The position numbers were made by a program, and so were the translations under genes. Below, piece after piece: positions 1 to 7,029 of a DNA stretch of 27,048 nucleotides. Below the pieces are notes generated by a model. That model was not told the DNA's origin. It saw only the letters and a program-made list of their open reading frames with translations, and did not search any database. Every line of letters begins with the position of its first letter. The first letter of the stretch is position 1. The stretch is taken from the NCBI GenBank assembly GCA_036510735.1, contig DATCDK010000083.1, positions 1-27,048 of the forward strand. Direction: 5' to 3'. Source of the stretch: PALSA-607 sp036510735 (GTDB lineage: Bacteria > Actinomycetota > Actinomycetes > Acidothermales > Acidothermaceae).

Positions 1-549
1 ACCTTGCAGATCCTCGCGGGTACGGCGGCCGCAACCGGGCCGGGCATCGACTTGCAGATCACCGATCCGCAGCACCAAGTGGCGGCCGACGACCTGCTCG
101 AGGCGTTGGAGGAACTGCGCGACGCGGGCGCTGAGGCGATCCAGATCACCGGAAGCGCCGGTGCGGCTACCGGCACGACGCCTACGACGGGCACGACACC
201 TGCGGCCGGCAGTGTCGCGAGCGCCGGAGCGACGCCGACGGCGGCGCCCGGTGCCTCCGGTCATGTCGTGCGGCTGGTTGCGAGCAGCTTCTTTGTCGAC
301 GCACCTGACCGGAGCGGGATCGTCGTCGATGGTGTGTTGCTCGCGCCGCCCTACGACATCGTCGCGATCGGCGACCCGCATACGATGAGCACCGCGATGG
401 GAATCCCCGGCGGGGTTCTCGACACGCTCACCGCGAAGGGCGCACGGGGCACGGTGATCACGCATGACGCTGTCCAGGTCACTGCGTTGCACCAAGTCCC
501 GGCGCCTCAGTACGCTCGCCCGGCGCCAGCGGCCTCACCGGCTGGCTGA
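1..549 (+). CDS. DUF881 family protein, C-terminal part (5' end outside window)
   Basis: The reading frame is open from the first base and ends at TGA 547-549, so this is the 3' part of a gene that begins upstream. The residues around GPGIDLQITDP, the helix LLEALEELRDAGAEAIQI, and the block with VVDGVLLAPPYDIVAIGDPH and IPGG are typical of the DUF881 family. These are actinobacterial membrane-anchored, coiled-coil proteins encoded next to gcvH (Rv1825 in M. tuberculosis). The membrane segment and coiled coil expected at the N-terminus lie outside the window. A Gly/Ala/Thr/Pro-rich stretch at about 154-261 splits the conserved core between the helix and the beta segment and looks like an expanded flexible loop. 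Its function is unknown; in mycobacteria the neighbourhood suggests a cell-envelope or division role. The family assignment is fairly secure, the role is not. Confidence 0.85.
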   Translation, partial: TLQILAGTAAATGPGIDLQITDPQHQVAADDLLEALEELRDAGAEAIQITGSAGAATGTTPTTGTTPAAGSVASAGATPTAAPGASGHVVRLVASSFFVDAPDRSGIVVDGVLLAPPYDIVAIGDPHTMSTAMGIPGGVLDTLTAKGARGTVITHDAVQVTALHQVPAPQYARPAPAASPAG

Positions 550-596
550 TCGTTCCTGCACCGCACGCCCCTGAAATGCACCGTCTGGAGGGCCTC

Positions 597-977
597 GTGA
601 TACCCGACGACCTGCACTACACAGCCGAGCACGAGTGGGTGAAGGTCGTCGCCGATGGAGTCCGCGTCGGTATCACGGATCACGCACAGGAAGCTCTGGG
701 CGACATCGTCTTCGTGACGTTGCCTGCGCCAGGCACCCAAGTCGTCAGTGGTCAGACGCTGGGCGAGGTCGAGTCGACCAAGAGCGTCTCGGACATTTAT
801 GCGCCGATCTCGGGAGAGGTGCTAGCCCGAAACGAAGCGTTGGACGCGCGACCCGAACTGGTCAACGCCGACCCGTATGGTGAAGGTTGGATGATCGAGA
901 TCCGCCCGAGCGAGCCGGCGGACGTCGATGGGTTGCTCGATAGCGCGGCTTACGGGGCACTTGTGACCGCCGGTTAA
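597..977 (+). CDS. gcvH: Glycine cleavage system H protein
   Basis: This is the lipoyl carrier of the glycine cleavage system. It shuttles the aminomethyl group between the P protein (encoded at 4087), the T protein and the L protein in the cytoplasm. The family signature is intact: HYTAEHEWV near the N-terminus, GITDHAQEALGDIVFV, and the lipoylation site ESTKSV, with Lys62 as the lipoylated residue. I chose GTG 597 because GGAGG at 587-591 sits five bases upstream and the protein then starts VIPDDLHY, as in other GcvH proteins. An in-frame ATG at 576 would add seven residues but has no ribosome binding site. The length of 126 residues is normal. gcvT and the L-protein gene are not in the window. 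The gap to the DUF881 gene is short, so the two may be co-transcribed. Confidence 0.96.
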   Translation: MIPDDLHYTAEHEWVKVVADGVRVGITDHAQEALGDIVFVTLPAPGTQVVSGQTLGEVESTKSVSDIYAPISGEVLARNEALDARPELVNADPYGEGWMIEIRPSEPADVDGLLDSAAYGALVTAG

Positions 978-988
978 CGTCAGACAAG

Positions 989-1017
989 TTGACCGACGCC
1001 CGTAGCGCGCATAGGTT
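989..1017 (+). promoter_or_regulatory. Candidate SigA-type promoter of the FHA gene
   Basis: TTGACC (989-994) and TAGGTT (1012-1017) are separated by 17 bases. The spacing is optimal, the -35 is near consensus and the -10 fits TAnnnT. It lies just after the gcvH stop codon and would give a leader of about 95 bases before the FHA start at 1120, so the FHA-ftsR pair can be expressed independently of gcvH. This is sequence inference only. Confidence 0.5.
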
Positions 1018-1056
1018 GCCCTGACCATCAACCTCTACCTGACGGTCGCGCCCGCC

Positions 1057-1082
1057 TGAGTAGTTGAACTGAGTAGTTGAAC
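1057..1082 (+). repeat. 13-bp perfect tandem duplication in the FHA leader
   Basis: TGAGTAGTTGAAC occurs twice head to tail (1057-1069 and 1070-1082), followed by CCTGAG, which starts a third, imperfect copy. It lies between the candidate promoter and the ribosome binding site of the FHA gene, so it is part of the predicted 5' leader. It could be a binding site or a simple slippage duplication. Confidence 0.9.
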
Positions 1083-1119
1083 CTGAGCACGCCGAACCCG
1101 AGGGGGAGGGACGCACCCG

Positions 1120-1659
1120 ATGCCGACGATCTTCTGCACGAATTGCGGGCATGAGAATCCCGACGACTCACGGTTTTGTGCCAGCTGTGGCAACGCGCTC
1201 TCACGGCCGGGACACCCGGTGAGCTCCGAGCGTCAATCCGACTCGACCACGACGATCTCGATCTCCGGCCTTGAGGTACTCGAGCCGTCGCCCGACGACG
1301 AGGGTTTGGCCGACCAGGCCGCCATTGAAGGGCTGCCGCCCGGTGCCGGTCTCCTGGTGGTTCGCCGCGGTCCGAACGCCGGCAGCAGGTTCTTGCTCGA
1401 TGCCGACGTCACCACCGCAGGCCGCCATCCAGAAAGCGACATCTTCCTCGACGACGTGACGGTCTCGCGGCGCCATGCCGAGTTCCGAAAGACCGCAGAG
1501 GGCTTCTTCGTACGCGACGTCGGCAGCCTGAACGGAACCTACGTCAACCGCGAGCGCATCGATGACTCCGCGTTGCAGGGCAGCGATGAGGTACAGATCG
1601 GCAAGTTCCGGCTGGTGTTCTTGACCGGGCACCGGCCCGGCGAGCCCGCGGCACAGTGA
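1120..1659 (+). CDS. GarA/OdhI-like FHA protein with N-terminal zinc ribbon
   Basis: The C-terminal half (about residues 70-175) is a forkhead-associated domain. It has the phosphothreonine-binding signature AGRHPESDIFLDDVTVSRRH and GSLNGTYVNRE and closely resembles GarA (Rv1827). GarA and OdhI are cytoplasmic switches phosphorylated by Ser/Thr kinases that control 2-oxoglutarate dehydrogenase and glutamate metabolism. A Thr-rich segment, STTTIS (residues 42-47), occupies the place of the ETTS phospho-acceptor motif of GarA. Unlike mycobacterial GarA, the protein begins with a zinc ribbon whose cysteines are at 6, 9, 20 and 23 (CxxC-x10-CxxC). ATG 1120 is preceded by GGAGGG (1105-1110). The end overlaps ftsR by four bases (GTGA). 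The FHA assignment is secure; the GarA-like role is inferred from the sequence and the synteny. Confidence 0.93.
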   Translation: MPTIFCTNCGHENPDDSRFCASCGNALSRPGHPVSSERQSDSTTTISISGLEVLEPSPDDEGLADQAAIEGLPPGAGLLVVRRGPNAGSRFLLDADVTTAGRHPESDIFLDDVTVSRRHAEFRKTAEGFFVRDVGSLNGTYVNRERIDDSALQGSDEVQIGKFRLVFLTGHRPGEPAAQ

Positions 1660-2411
1660 CGGTGCCAGCCATGAGCGCTCGATCCACATCTCGCGCGTCA
1701 CTGTCGATCGGTGAGGTGCTGACCCAACTCCGGGCGGACTTCCCCGATGTCACGATCTCGAAGATCCGGTTCCTAGAGTCCGAGGGGCTGGTCGAACCTG
1801 ACCGGACGTCTGCTGGCTACCGGAAGTTCTCCCATGCGGACGTGCACCGCTTGCGTTACGTGCTGACCGCCCAACGCGATCACTACCTGCCGCTGCGGGT
1901 CATCAAGGACCACCTCGATGCCCTCGACCGCGGACTCGAACCGGCCGATCACGCCAACGCCGGCCCTCGCGTGCCCATGGCACTCATCGCCACCGACGGC
2001 CTCCCTGGGCCCGAAGCATTTGGCACTGATCCGGCCGAGGTTCGGTTGTCGCGCAAAGAGCTGCTCGAAGCGGCCGAGCTCGACGAGGCCGCGCTTGGCC
2101 AACTCGAGCAGTACGGCCTGGTCGCAACGCGTCCCGGCAGCAACCACTACGACGGAACGTCCTTGGTCGTAGCGCGCACGGTTGCCGAGATGTCGCGGTT
2201 CGGTATCGAACCCCGTCACCTTCGTTCGTTCAAGGCTGCCGCCGACCGCGAGGTTGGCTTGGTCGAGCAGGTTGTGACGCCGCTGGTGCGTCAGCGCAAT
2301 CCGGAGGCGAAGGCACGTGCGGAGGAAGTGGCCCGCGAACTCGCGGCGCTCTCCGTACGCCTACACGCATCCCTGGTCAAGGCCGGGCTGCGTCCCGGTC
2401 TAAGCAGGTAG
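1656..2411 (+). CDS. ftsR: FtsR-type MerR-like transcriptional regulator
   Basis: This is a winged-helix MerR-like regulator corresponding to Rv1828/FtsR, which in corynebacteria and mycobacteria activates ftsZ and so links to cell division. The N-terminal DNA-binding part holds SIGEVLTQLRADFPDVTIS, KIRFLESEGLV and SAGYRKFSHADVHRLR. A second conserved part follows, with RLSRKELLEAAELDE, then FGIEPRHLRSFKAAADRE. The protein lacks metal-binding cysteines in the effector region, as expected for this subfamily. GTG 1656 overlaps the FHA stop in GTGA, which suggests translational coupling; ATG 1671 is an alternative start five codons in, and neither has a clear Shine-Dalgarno. The length of about 250 residues is normal. 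The family is secure and the ftsZ target is inferred from homologues. Confidence 0.92.
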   Translation: MTVPAMSARSTSRASLSIGEVLTQLRADFPDVTISKIRFLESEGLVEPDRTSAGYRKFSHADVHRLRYVLTAQRDHYLPLRVIKDHLDALDRGLEPADHANAGPRVPMALIATDGLPGPEAFGTDPAEVRLSRKELLEAAELDEAALGQLEQYGLVATRPGSNHYDGTSLVVARTVAEMSRFGIEPRHLRSFKAAADREVGLVEQVVTPLVRQRNPEAKARAEEVARELAALSVRLHASLVKAGLRPGLSR

Positions 2412-2478
2412 CTCGCGGTGTAGCGTGAGGCGGAGGCGGCAGGCGACTGGCGCAAACTCGTGAGGCAGGGCGGTCACC

Positions 2479-2958
2479 GTGAACGAACTGCATGTGGTGG
2501 GCGTTCGGGTTGAGTTGCCGACGAACCAGCCGATCGTGCTGCTTCGCGAAATCGAGGGCGAGCGTTACCTCCCGATCTGGATTGGTGCCGTTGAGGCCAC
2601 CGCCATCGCCTTCGCACAACAAGGTGTGGTGCCCCCACGCCCGTTGACCCACGACTTGATGCGCGACGTACTTGCCGCACTCGGGGCGAAGCTGCGCGCC
2701 GTCCGGATCACCGAGATGCGCGACAACGTGTTCTACGCCGAACTCGTGTTTGACGACGGTCGCGAGGTCAGCGCCCGGCCGAGTGACGCGATCGCGTTGG
2801 CGCTGCGCACCGGAGCGTCGATCTTCGGGTCTGAGGCGGTGCTCGAGGAAGCCGGCATCGAGATCGCCGATGAGCACGAAGCCGAGGACGAGGTCGAGAA
2901 GTTCCGCGAGTTTCTCGACACGATTTCGCCCGAGGATTTCGACACCAGCCAGGGTTGA
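2479..2958 (+). CDS. DUF151 bifunctional nuclease family protein
   Basis: This is the actinobacterial DUF151 protein that always follows ftsR (Rv1829 in M. tuberculosis). Conserved segments are MNELHVVGVRVELPTNQPIV, LPIWIGAVEATAI, VPPRPLTHDLM and the C-terminal SARPSDAIALALRTGA. The tail is strongly acidic (EHEAEDEVEKFREFLD). Plant members of the family were described as bifunctional nucleases with RNase and DNase activity, but the bacterial role is unproven. GTG 2479 is the natural start, since the protein then begins as homologues do. Only a loose purine stretch (AGGCAGGG at about 2462-2469) lies upstream. It sits 67 bases after ftsR and is probably in the same transcription unit. Confidence 0.92.
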   Translation: MNELHVVGVRVELPTNQPIVLLREIEGERYLPIWIGAVEATAIAFAQQGVVPPRPLTHDLMRDVLAALGAKLRAVRITEMRDNVFYAELVFDDGREVSARPSDAIALALRTGASIFGSEAVLEEAGIEIADEHEAEDEVEKFREFLDTISPEDFDTSQG

Positions 2959-2973
2959 TGACGGCAGCACAGA

Positions 2974-3011
2974 CATTTCGGCGCGGGGATTTGGCATTTC
3001 GGCGCGGGGAT
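2974..3011 (+). repeat. 17-bp direct repeat, 21-bp period
   Basis: CATTTCGGCGCGGGGAT is present at 2974-2990 and again, identically, at 2995-3011. The 21-bp period puts both copies on the same face of the helix, as for tandem regulator sites. It lies between the DUF151 gene and the next merR gene, upstream of the predicted merR promoter. Confidence 0.9.
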
Positions 3012-3014
3012 CTG

Positions 3015-3037
3015 ACCCTCGACCAAAGGTTGAGGGT
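3015..3037. promoter_or_regulatory. Inverted repeat upstream of the merR promoter
   Basis: ACCCTCGACC (3015-3024) and GGTTGAGGGT (3028-3037) are complementary except for one position, around the loop AAA. There is no T-tract on either strand, so it is either a weak U-less terminator after the DUF151 gene or an operator. It follows directly on the 17-bp direct repeats. Confidence 0.55.
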
Positions 3038-3077
3038 TGAGGGCTCGCAGCAGATGCTCGCGGTTCCGCGCGTCGCG

Positions 3078-3106
3078 TTGACTCGGGCGAGGTGCGTCCA
3101 TAGCGT
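3078..3106 (+). promoter_or_regulatory. Candidate SigA-type promoter of the second merR gene
   Basis: TTGACT (3078-3083) and TAGCGT (3101-3106) are spaced by exactly 17 bases. The start site would fall near 3113, giving a leader of about 30 bases ending in the strong ribosome binding site AAGGAGG (3128-3134) before GTG 3142. Confidence 0.55.
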
Positions 3107-3141
3107 GACAGTTTCCGGTAGCTGCATAAGGAGGACGCCAG

Positions 3142-3795
3142 GTGGCGAGCAACGGTGAGCCCCCAACCTCAGGGTCGACGGCCCCGACCACCCGGCCCGT
3201 CCCGACCGCTCCGCTGACACCACTGCAGCCGAGTAACTCAAGTCGGCAGGGCTCGTTGTTCACCGACGACTTCCCGGTGCCTGATGACGGCGTTGGCTAT
3301 CGCGGCCCGGTCGCCTGCGCCGCAGCCGGCATCACCTATCGGCAACTCGACTACTGGGCGCGCACGGGATTGGTCGAGCCGACGGTCCGCGCGGCCGCAG
3401 GCTCGGGATCGCAACGCCTGTACGGGTTCCGCGACATCCTGGTCTTGAAGGTCGTCAAGCGACTGCTCGACACGGGCGTCTCGCTGCAGAACATCAGGGC
3501 CGCCGTCCAGCACTTGCGCGAGCGTGGCATCGACGATCTCGCGCAGATCACCCTCATGAGCGACGGCGCGAGCGTCTACGAGTGCACCTCCGCCGACGAA
3601 GTCATCGACCTCGTCCAAGGCGGCCAAGGAGTGTTCGGGATTGCGGTCGGCCGGGTCGTCCGCGAGGTCGAGGGATCACTTGCGGTCCTGCCGAGCGAGC
3701 GCCCCGAAGGCGACGACGCCGGGCTGGTCGACGCAGTCGATACCGGGACTGCCGAAGACGAACTCGCGCGTCGCCGCGCGCGTCGAATCGGCTAG
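3142..3795 (+). CDS. MerR family regulator, Rv1830 (ResR/McdR) type
   Basis: This is a helix-turn-helix MerR-family regulator. The DNA-binding region holds YRGPVACAAAGITYRQLDYW, ARTGLVEPTVR and RLYGFRDILVLKVVKRLLD. It is followed by LQNIRAAVQHLRERG and the conserved segment ASVYECTSADEVIDLVQGGQ. The N-terminal 40 residues are Pro/Ser/Thr-rich and probably disordered. A short segment, QGSLFTDDFPVPDDG, precedes the HTH as in homologues. In M. tuberculosis the counterpart Rv1830 (ResR/McdR) affects growth and division. AAGGAGG at 3128-3134 fixes the GTG start at 3142. The effector region has no obvious metal-binding cysteine cluster. The gene sits directly before the glycine riboswitch, as Rv1830 sits close to gcvB. 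Confidence 0.92.
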   Translation: MASNGEPPTSGSTAPTTRPVPTAPLTPLQPSNSSRQGSLFTDDFPVPDDGVGYRGPVACAAAGITYRQLDYWARTGLVEPTVRAAAGSGSQRLYGFRDILVLKVVKRLLDTGVSLQNIRAAVQHLRERGIDDLAQITLMSDGASVYECTSADEVIDLVQGGQGVFGIAVGRVVREVEGSLAVLPSERPEGDDAGLVDAVDTGTAEDELARRRARRIG

Positions 3796-3817
3796 CAGCG
3801 CGGCACGGTGACATGGG

Positions 3818-3858
3818 GGCTGCGCTAACGCTGCGCCGCGGCTTCGGCTGCGCTAACG
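3818..3858 (+). repeat. 13-bp direct repeat before the glycine riboswitch
   Basis: GGCTGCGCTAACG occurs at 3818-3830 and 3846-3858 (28-bp period). The second copy runs into TAACGT (3854-3859), which fits a TAnnnT -10 element about 20 bases ahead of the riboswitch. No good -35 is visible, so the promoter assignment is weak; the repeat itself is exact. Confidence 0.8.
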
Positions 3859-3879
3859 TGGAGCCGCCGACGACCCCTC

Positions 3880-4056
3880 GCGGGAGAGTTCTCACGCTGC
3901 CAGCGTGAGGCGCCGAAGGAGCAACCTCCCCGGAATCTCTCAGGCCCAGCGACCGTGCGGGTGAGGCGACTCTGGAAAGAACGTGCCTGGTGGCACGTCA
4001 CCGAAGGTGAAAGCCGGCGTTTGCCTGGCGAAGCTCTCAGGTGCCCACGACAGAGG
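3880..4056 (+). promoter_or_regulatory. Tandem glycine riboswitch (two aptamers)
   Basis: The sequence has the core of two consecutive glycine aptamers. Aptamer 1 (about 3882-3975) runs from GGGAGAG through GCGCCGAAGGAGCAA (about 3910-3924) and ATCTCTCAGGC to GACTCTGG. Aptamer 2 (about 3969-4056) has CACCGAAGGTGAAAGC, GCTCTCAGGTGC and CAGAGG. In aptamer 1, AGAGT pairs with ACTCT as P1; in aptamer 2, CTCTG (about 3970-3974) pairs with CAGAG (4051-4055). Tandem glycine riboswitches usually turn on glycine cleavage genes when glycine is abundant, which fits the gene immediately downstream, gcvP. A forward reading frame crosses the element from GTG 3955, but it should be regarded as untranslated leader. 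Confidence 0.92.
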
Positions 4057-4086
4057 GGGAGTCCGATCCGGCGTCCGGAGGCTCCC
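4057..4086 (+). promoter_or_regulatory. Putative expression platform sequestering the gcvP ribosome binding site
   Basis: GGGAG (4057-4061) can pair with CTCCC (4082-4086), and TCCG (4062-4065) with CGGA (4076-4079), with a two-base bulge. The resulting hairpin buries most of the Shine-Dalgarno GGAGG (4077-4081) immediately before GTG 4087. It starts two bases after P1 of aptamer 2, so ligand binding could shift the equilibrium. There is no poly-T terminator here, which points to translational rather than transcriptional control. This pairing is my own reading and has not been folded computationally. Confidence 0.5.
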
Positions 4087-6996
4087 GTGAACTCGTCCCA
4101 CCCCACTGCTCGCACCGTCTCGCGGTCGCTGCGCAGTCTCGAATCCAGCCGCACGTTCGCCGACAGGCACATCGGGCCGGACGCCGATCAGCAGGCAAAG
4201 ATGCTCGCGATCGTTGGCTACGGCTCGCTGGAGGAGCTTGCCGCGCAGGCGATCCCTGCGTCGATCGCCGACCAGCCCCGTCGCGAGTCTTCGATCCCGC
4301 CTGCGGCGACCGAGGTCGAAGTCACTGAGGAGCTTCGCGCGCTGGCCGCGCAGAACACCGTTTTGACGCCCATGATCGGGCTCGGCTACTACGGCACGGA
4401 CACGCCGGCGGTCATTCGCCGAAACGTCCTGGAGAATCCCGCCTGGTACACGGCGTACACGCCCTACCAGCCGGAGATCTCCCAGGGCCGCCTCGAGGCG
4501 TTGCTCAACTTCCAGACCGTGATCAGCGACCTCACCGGACTTGCGGTCGCGGGCGCGTCGTTGCTCGACGAGCCGACAGCGGCTGCAGAGGCGATGGCCC
4601 TGTGCCGCCGCAACTCCTCGTCGTCCAGCAATCGTTTCTATGTCGACGCCGACGTGCTGCCGCAGACCATCGCCGTGATCCGAACGCGTGCACTACCGAT
4701 GGGGCTGGACGTCGTCGTCGCCGATCTCACAAACGGCTTGCCGGACGACGGTTGCTTCGGTGTGTTGATCCAAGACCCAGGCACCAGCGGACGGCTGCGA
4801 GACCACGCCGCCCTCGCCGAGCAGGCGCACGCGGCCGGCGCGCTCGTCGTGGCCGCGACGGATCTGCTGGCGTTGACGTTGCTGCGCCCGCCGGGTGAGT
4901 GGGGCGCGGACATCGCGGTGGGGTCGAGCCAGCGGTTCGGGGTTCCGCTCTGGTTCGGCGGCCCACACGCGGGATTCATCGCGGTGCGTGAGACCCTGGC
5001 GCGCTCGTTGCCCGGACGACTGGTCGGTCAATCGATCGACGCCGACGGTCGGCCCGCCTACCGGCTCGCGTTGCAGACCCGCGAGCAACACATCAGGCGT
5101 GAGAAGGCAACGAGCAACATCTGCACTGCACAGGTGCTGCTTGCGGTCACCGCGGCGATGTACGCGGTCTACCACGGGCCCGACGGTTTGACCGACATCG
5201 CTGCGCGCGTGCACCGCAGCGCACTAGTGCTTGCCGAGGGCCTGCGGCGTGGTGGCATCGATGTAGCGACGGACGTGTTCTTCGACACAGTGCGGGTGAG
5301 CGTTCCGGGTCGCGCGACCGCCGTCGTCGACGCCGCACGGGAGCGCGGGATCAATATTCGGTTCATCGATGCGGACACGATCAGCATTGCGTGCGACGAG
5401 ACAACACAGCGGAAGCACCTTGCGGCGTTGTGGGCTGCGTTTGGTGTCGACCTGACTGTCGATGACATCGACTCGATCGACGACGCCGTGGACGATGAGT
5501 TCCCCAGCCCGGTGCGACGGACGTCAGATTTCCTTCGTCACCAGGTTTTTCACCAGCATCGTTCCGAGACGTCGATGCTGCGGTACCTGCGCAGCTTGTC
5601 CGACAAGGACGTTGCTCTCGACCGATCCATGATTCCGCTCGGCTCGTGCACGATGAAGTTGAACGCGACGACCGAGATGGAACCGATCAGCTGGCCGGAG
5701 TTCGCGCAGATCCATCCGTTCGCGCCGATCGAGCAAGCGAAGGGCTACCTCACCCTCATTCGGCAACTCGAGTCGTGGCTCGCCGACGTCACCGGATACG
5801 ACGCGGTCTCGCTGCAGCCCAATGCCGGGTCGCAGGGCGAGTTCGCCGGCCTGTTGGCGATCCGGGCTTTCCACGATGCCGCAGGCAACACGGAGCGCAA
5901 CGTCTGCTTGATCCCGGCGTCGGCGCACGGAACCAACGCCGCAAGCGCAGCGATGGCCGGCATGCGAGTGGTCGTCGTTGCGTGCGACGACGACGGAAAC
6001 ATCGACATGGATGACCTACACAGCAAGATCGAGACCCACGCGGCGAAGCTCGCAGCAATCATGATCACCTACCCGTCGACACACGGTGTCTTCGAATCGA
6101 CAGTGGGCGACGTGTGCGCCGAGGTTCATGCCGCGGGCGGCCAGGTCTACGTCGACGGCGCGAATCTCAACGCACTTGTCGGCCTCGCGCGGCCAGGCCG
6201 GTTCGGGGCCGACGTGTCGCACCTGAACCTGCACAAGACCTTTTGCATCCCCCACGGTGGCGGCGGCCCCGGCGTGGGCCCGGTCGCGGTACGGGGGCAT
6301 CTGGCGCCGTACCTGCCCAACCACCCGTTGCTAGCTGAAGCCGGGCCGGCGACGGGTCCGGGTCCGATCAGCGGCGCACCGTTCGGTTCGGCTGGCGTGC
6401 TGCCGATTCCGTGGGCCTACATCAGGCTCATGGGCCTGCCCGGCCTGACAAAGGCAACGCAGGTCGCAATCCTGTCGGCGAACTACCTAGCGCGGCGGCT
6501 CGCGCCGTCGTACCCGATTCTGTACACCGGCCACGGCGGCCTGGTTGCTCACGAATGCATCATCGATCTGCGACCGATCACGAAGGACAGTGGTGTCACG
6601 GTCGACGACGTCGCGAAACGTCTCATCGACTACGGCTTCCACGCACCGACGATGTCGTTTCCGGTAGCGGGCACTCTCATGATCGAACCGACAGAGTCGG
6701 AAGGTCTCGACGAACTCGATCGCTTTGTCGATGCCATGGTGTCGATTCGGGCGGAGATTGCAAAGGTCGCGTCGGGGGAGTGGGACCGCATCGACAATCC
6801 CTTGCACCAGGCACCGCATACCGCCGCATCGATGACTGGCCCGTGGGAGCACGGCTACTCGCGCGCGGCCGCCGCCTACCCGGTGGCTGCGTTGCTGCAA
6901 TGGAAATACTGGTCGCCGGTCTCACGCATCGACGGTGCGTACGGCGATCGCAACCTGGTCTGCAGCTGTCCGGCTCCGTCTGCGTACGAGTCGTAA
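4087..6996 (+). CDS. gcvP: Glycine dehydrogenase (decarboxylating), P protein
   Basis: This is the PLP-dependent P protein of the glycine cleavage system. It decarboxylates glycine and passes the aminomethyl group to lipoyl-GcvH (encoded at 597). It is the full-length single-chain form (969 residues) with two aminotransferase-like halves. The N-terminal half opens with FADRHIGP and contains MIGLGYYGTDTP and NPAWYTAYTPYQPEISQGRL. The C-terminal half contains MIPLGSCTMKLNA, the Gly-rich segment IPHGGGGPG and the PLP lysine in HLNLHKTF (about Lys717). GTG 4087 is the likely start: GGAGG lies five bases upstream and the protein then begins shortly before RTFADRHIGP. An upstream in-frame GTG at 3955 lies inside the riboswitch and is rejected. 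gcvT is not adjacent. The gene is probably monocistronic and glycine-induced. Confidence 0.97.
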   Translation: MNSSHPTARTVSRSLRSLESSRTFADRHIGPDADQQAKMLAIVGYGSLEELAAQAIPASIADQPRRESSIPPAATEVEVTEELRALAAQNTVLTPMIGLGYYGTDTPAVIRRNVLENPAWYTAYTPYQPEISQGRLEALLNFQTVISDLTGLAVAGASLLDEPTAAAEAMALCRRNSSSSSNRFYVDADVLPQTIAVIRTRALPMGLDVVVADLTNGLPDDGCFGVLIQDPGTSGRLRDHAALAEQAHAAGALVVAATDLLALTLLRPPGEWGADIAVGSSQRFGVPLWFGGPHAGFIAVRETLARSLPGRLVGQSIDADGRPAYRLALQTREQHIRREKATSNICTAQVLLAVTAAMYAVYHGPDGLTDIAARVHRSALVLAEGLRRGGIDVATDVFFDTVRVSVPGRATAVVDAARERGINIRFIDADTISIACDETTQRKHLAALWAAFGVDLTVDDIDSIDDAVDDEFPSPVRRTSDFLRHQVFHQHRSETSMLRYLRSLSDKDVALDRSMIPLGSCTMKLNATTEMEPISWPEFAQIHPFAPIEQAKGYLTLIRQLESWLADVTGYDAVSLQPNAGSQGEFAGLLAIRAFHDAAGNTERNVCLIPASAHGTNAASAAMAGMRVVVVACDDDGNIDMDDLHSKIETHAAKLAAIMITYPSTHGVFESTVGDVCAEVHAAGGQVYVDGANLNALVGLARPGRFGADVSHLNLHKTFCIPHGGGGPGVGPVAVRGHLAPYLPNHPLLAEAGPATGPGPISGAPFGSAGVLPIPWAYIRLMGLPGLTKATQVAILSANYLARRLAPSYPILYTGHGGLVAHECIIDLRPITKDSGVTVDDVAKRLIDYGFHAPTMSFPVAGTLMIEPTESEGLDELDRFVDAMVSIRAEIAKVASGEWDRIDNPLHQAPHTAASMTGPWEHGYSRAAAAYPVAALLQWKYWSPVSRIDGAYGDRNLVCSCPAPSAYES

Positions 6997-7029
6997 TCTC
7001 GCGGACAGCAGGTGGGTCGGGACGGCGAG

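Noticed and set aside
3955..4086. N-terminal extension of gcvP from GTG 3955
   Set aside because: It would translate the glycine riboswitch; GTG 4087 has a proper GGAGG and gives the normal length.
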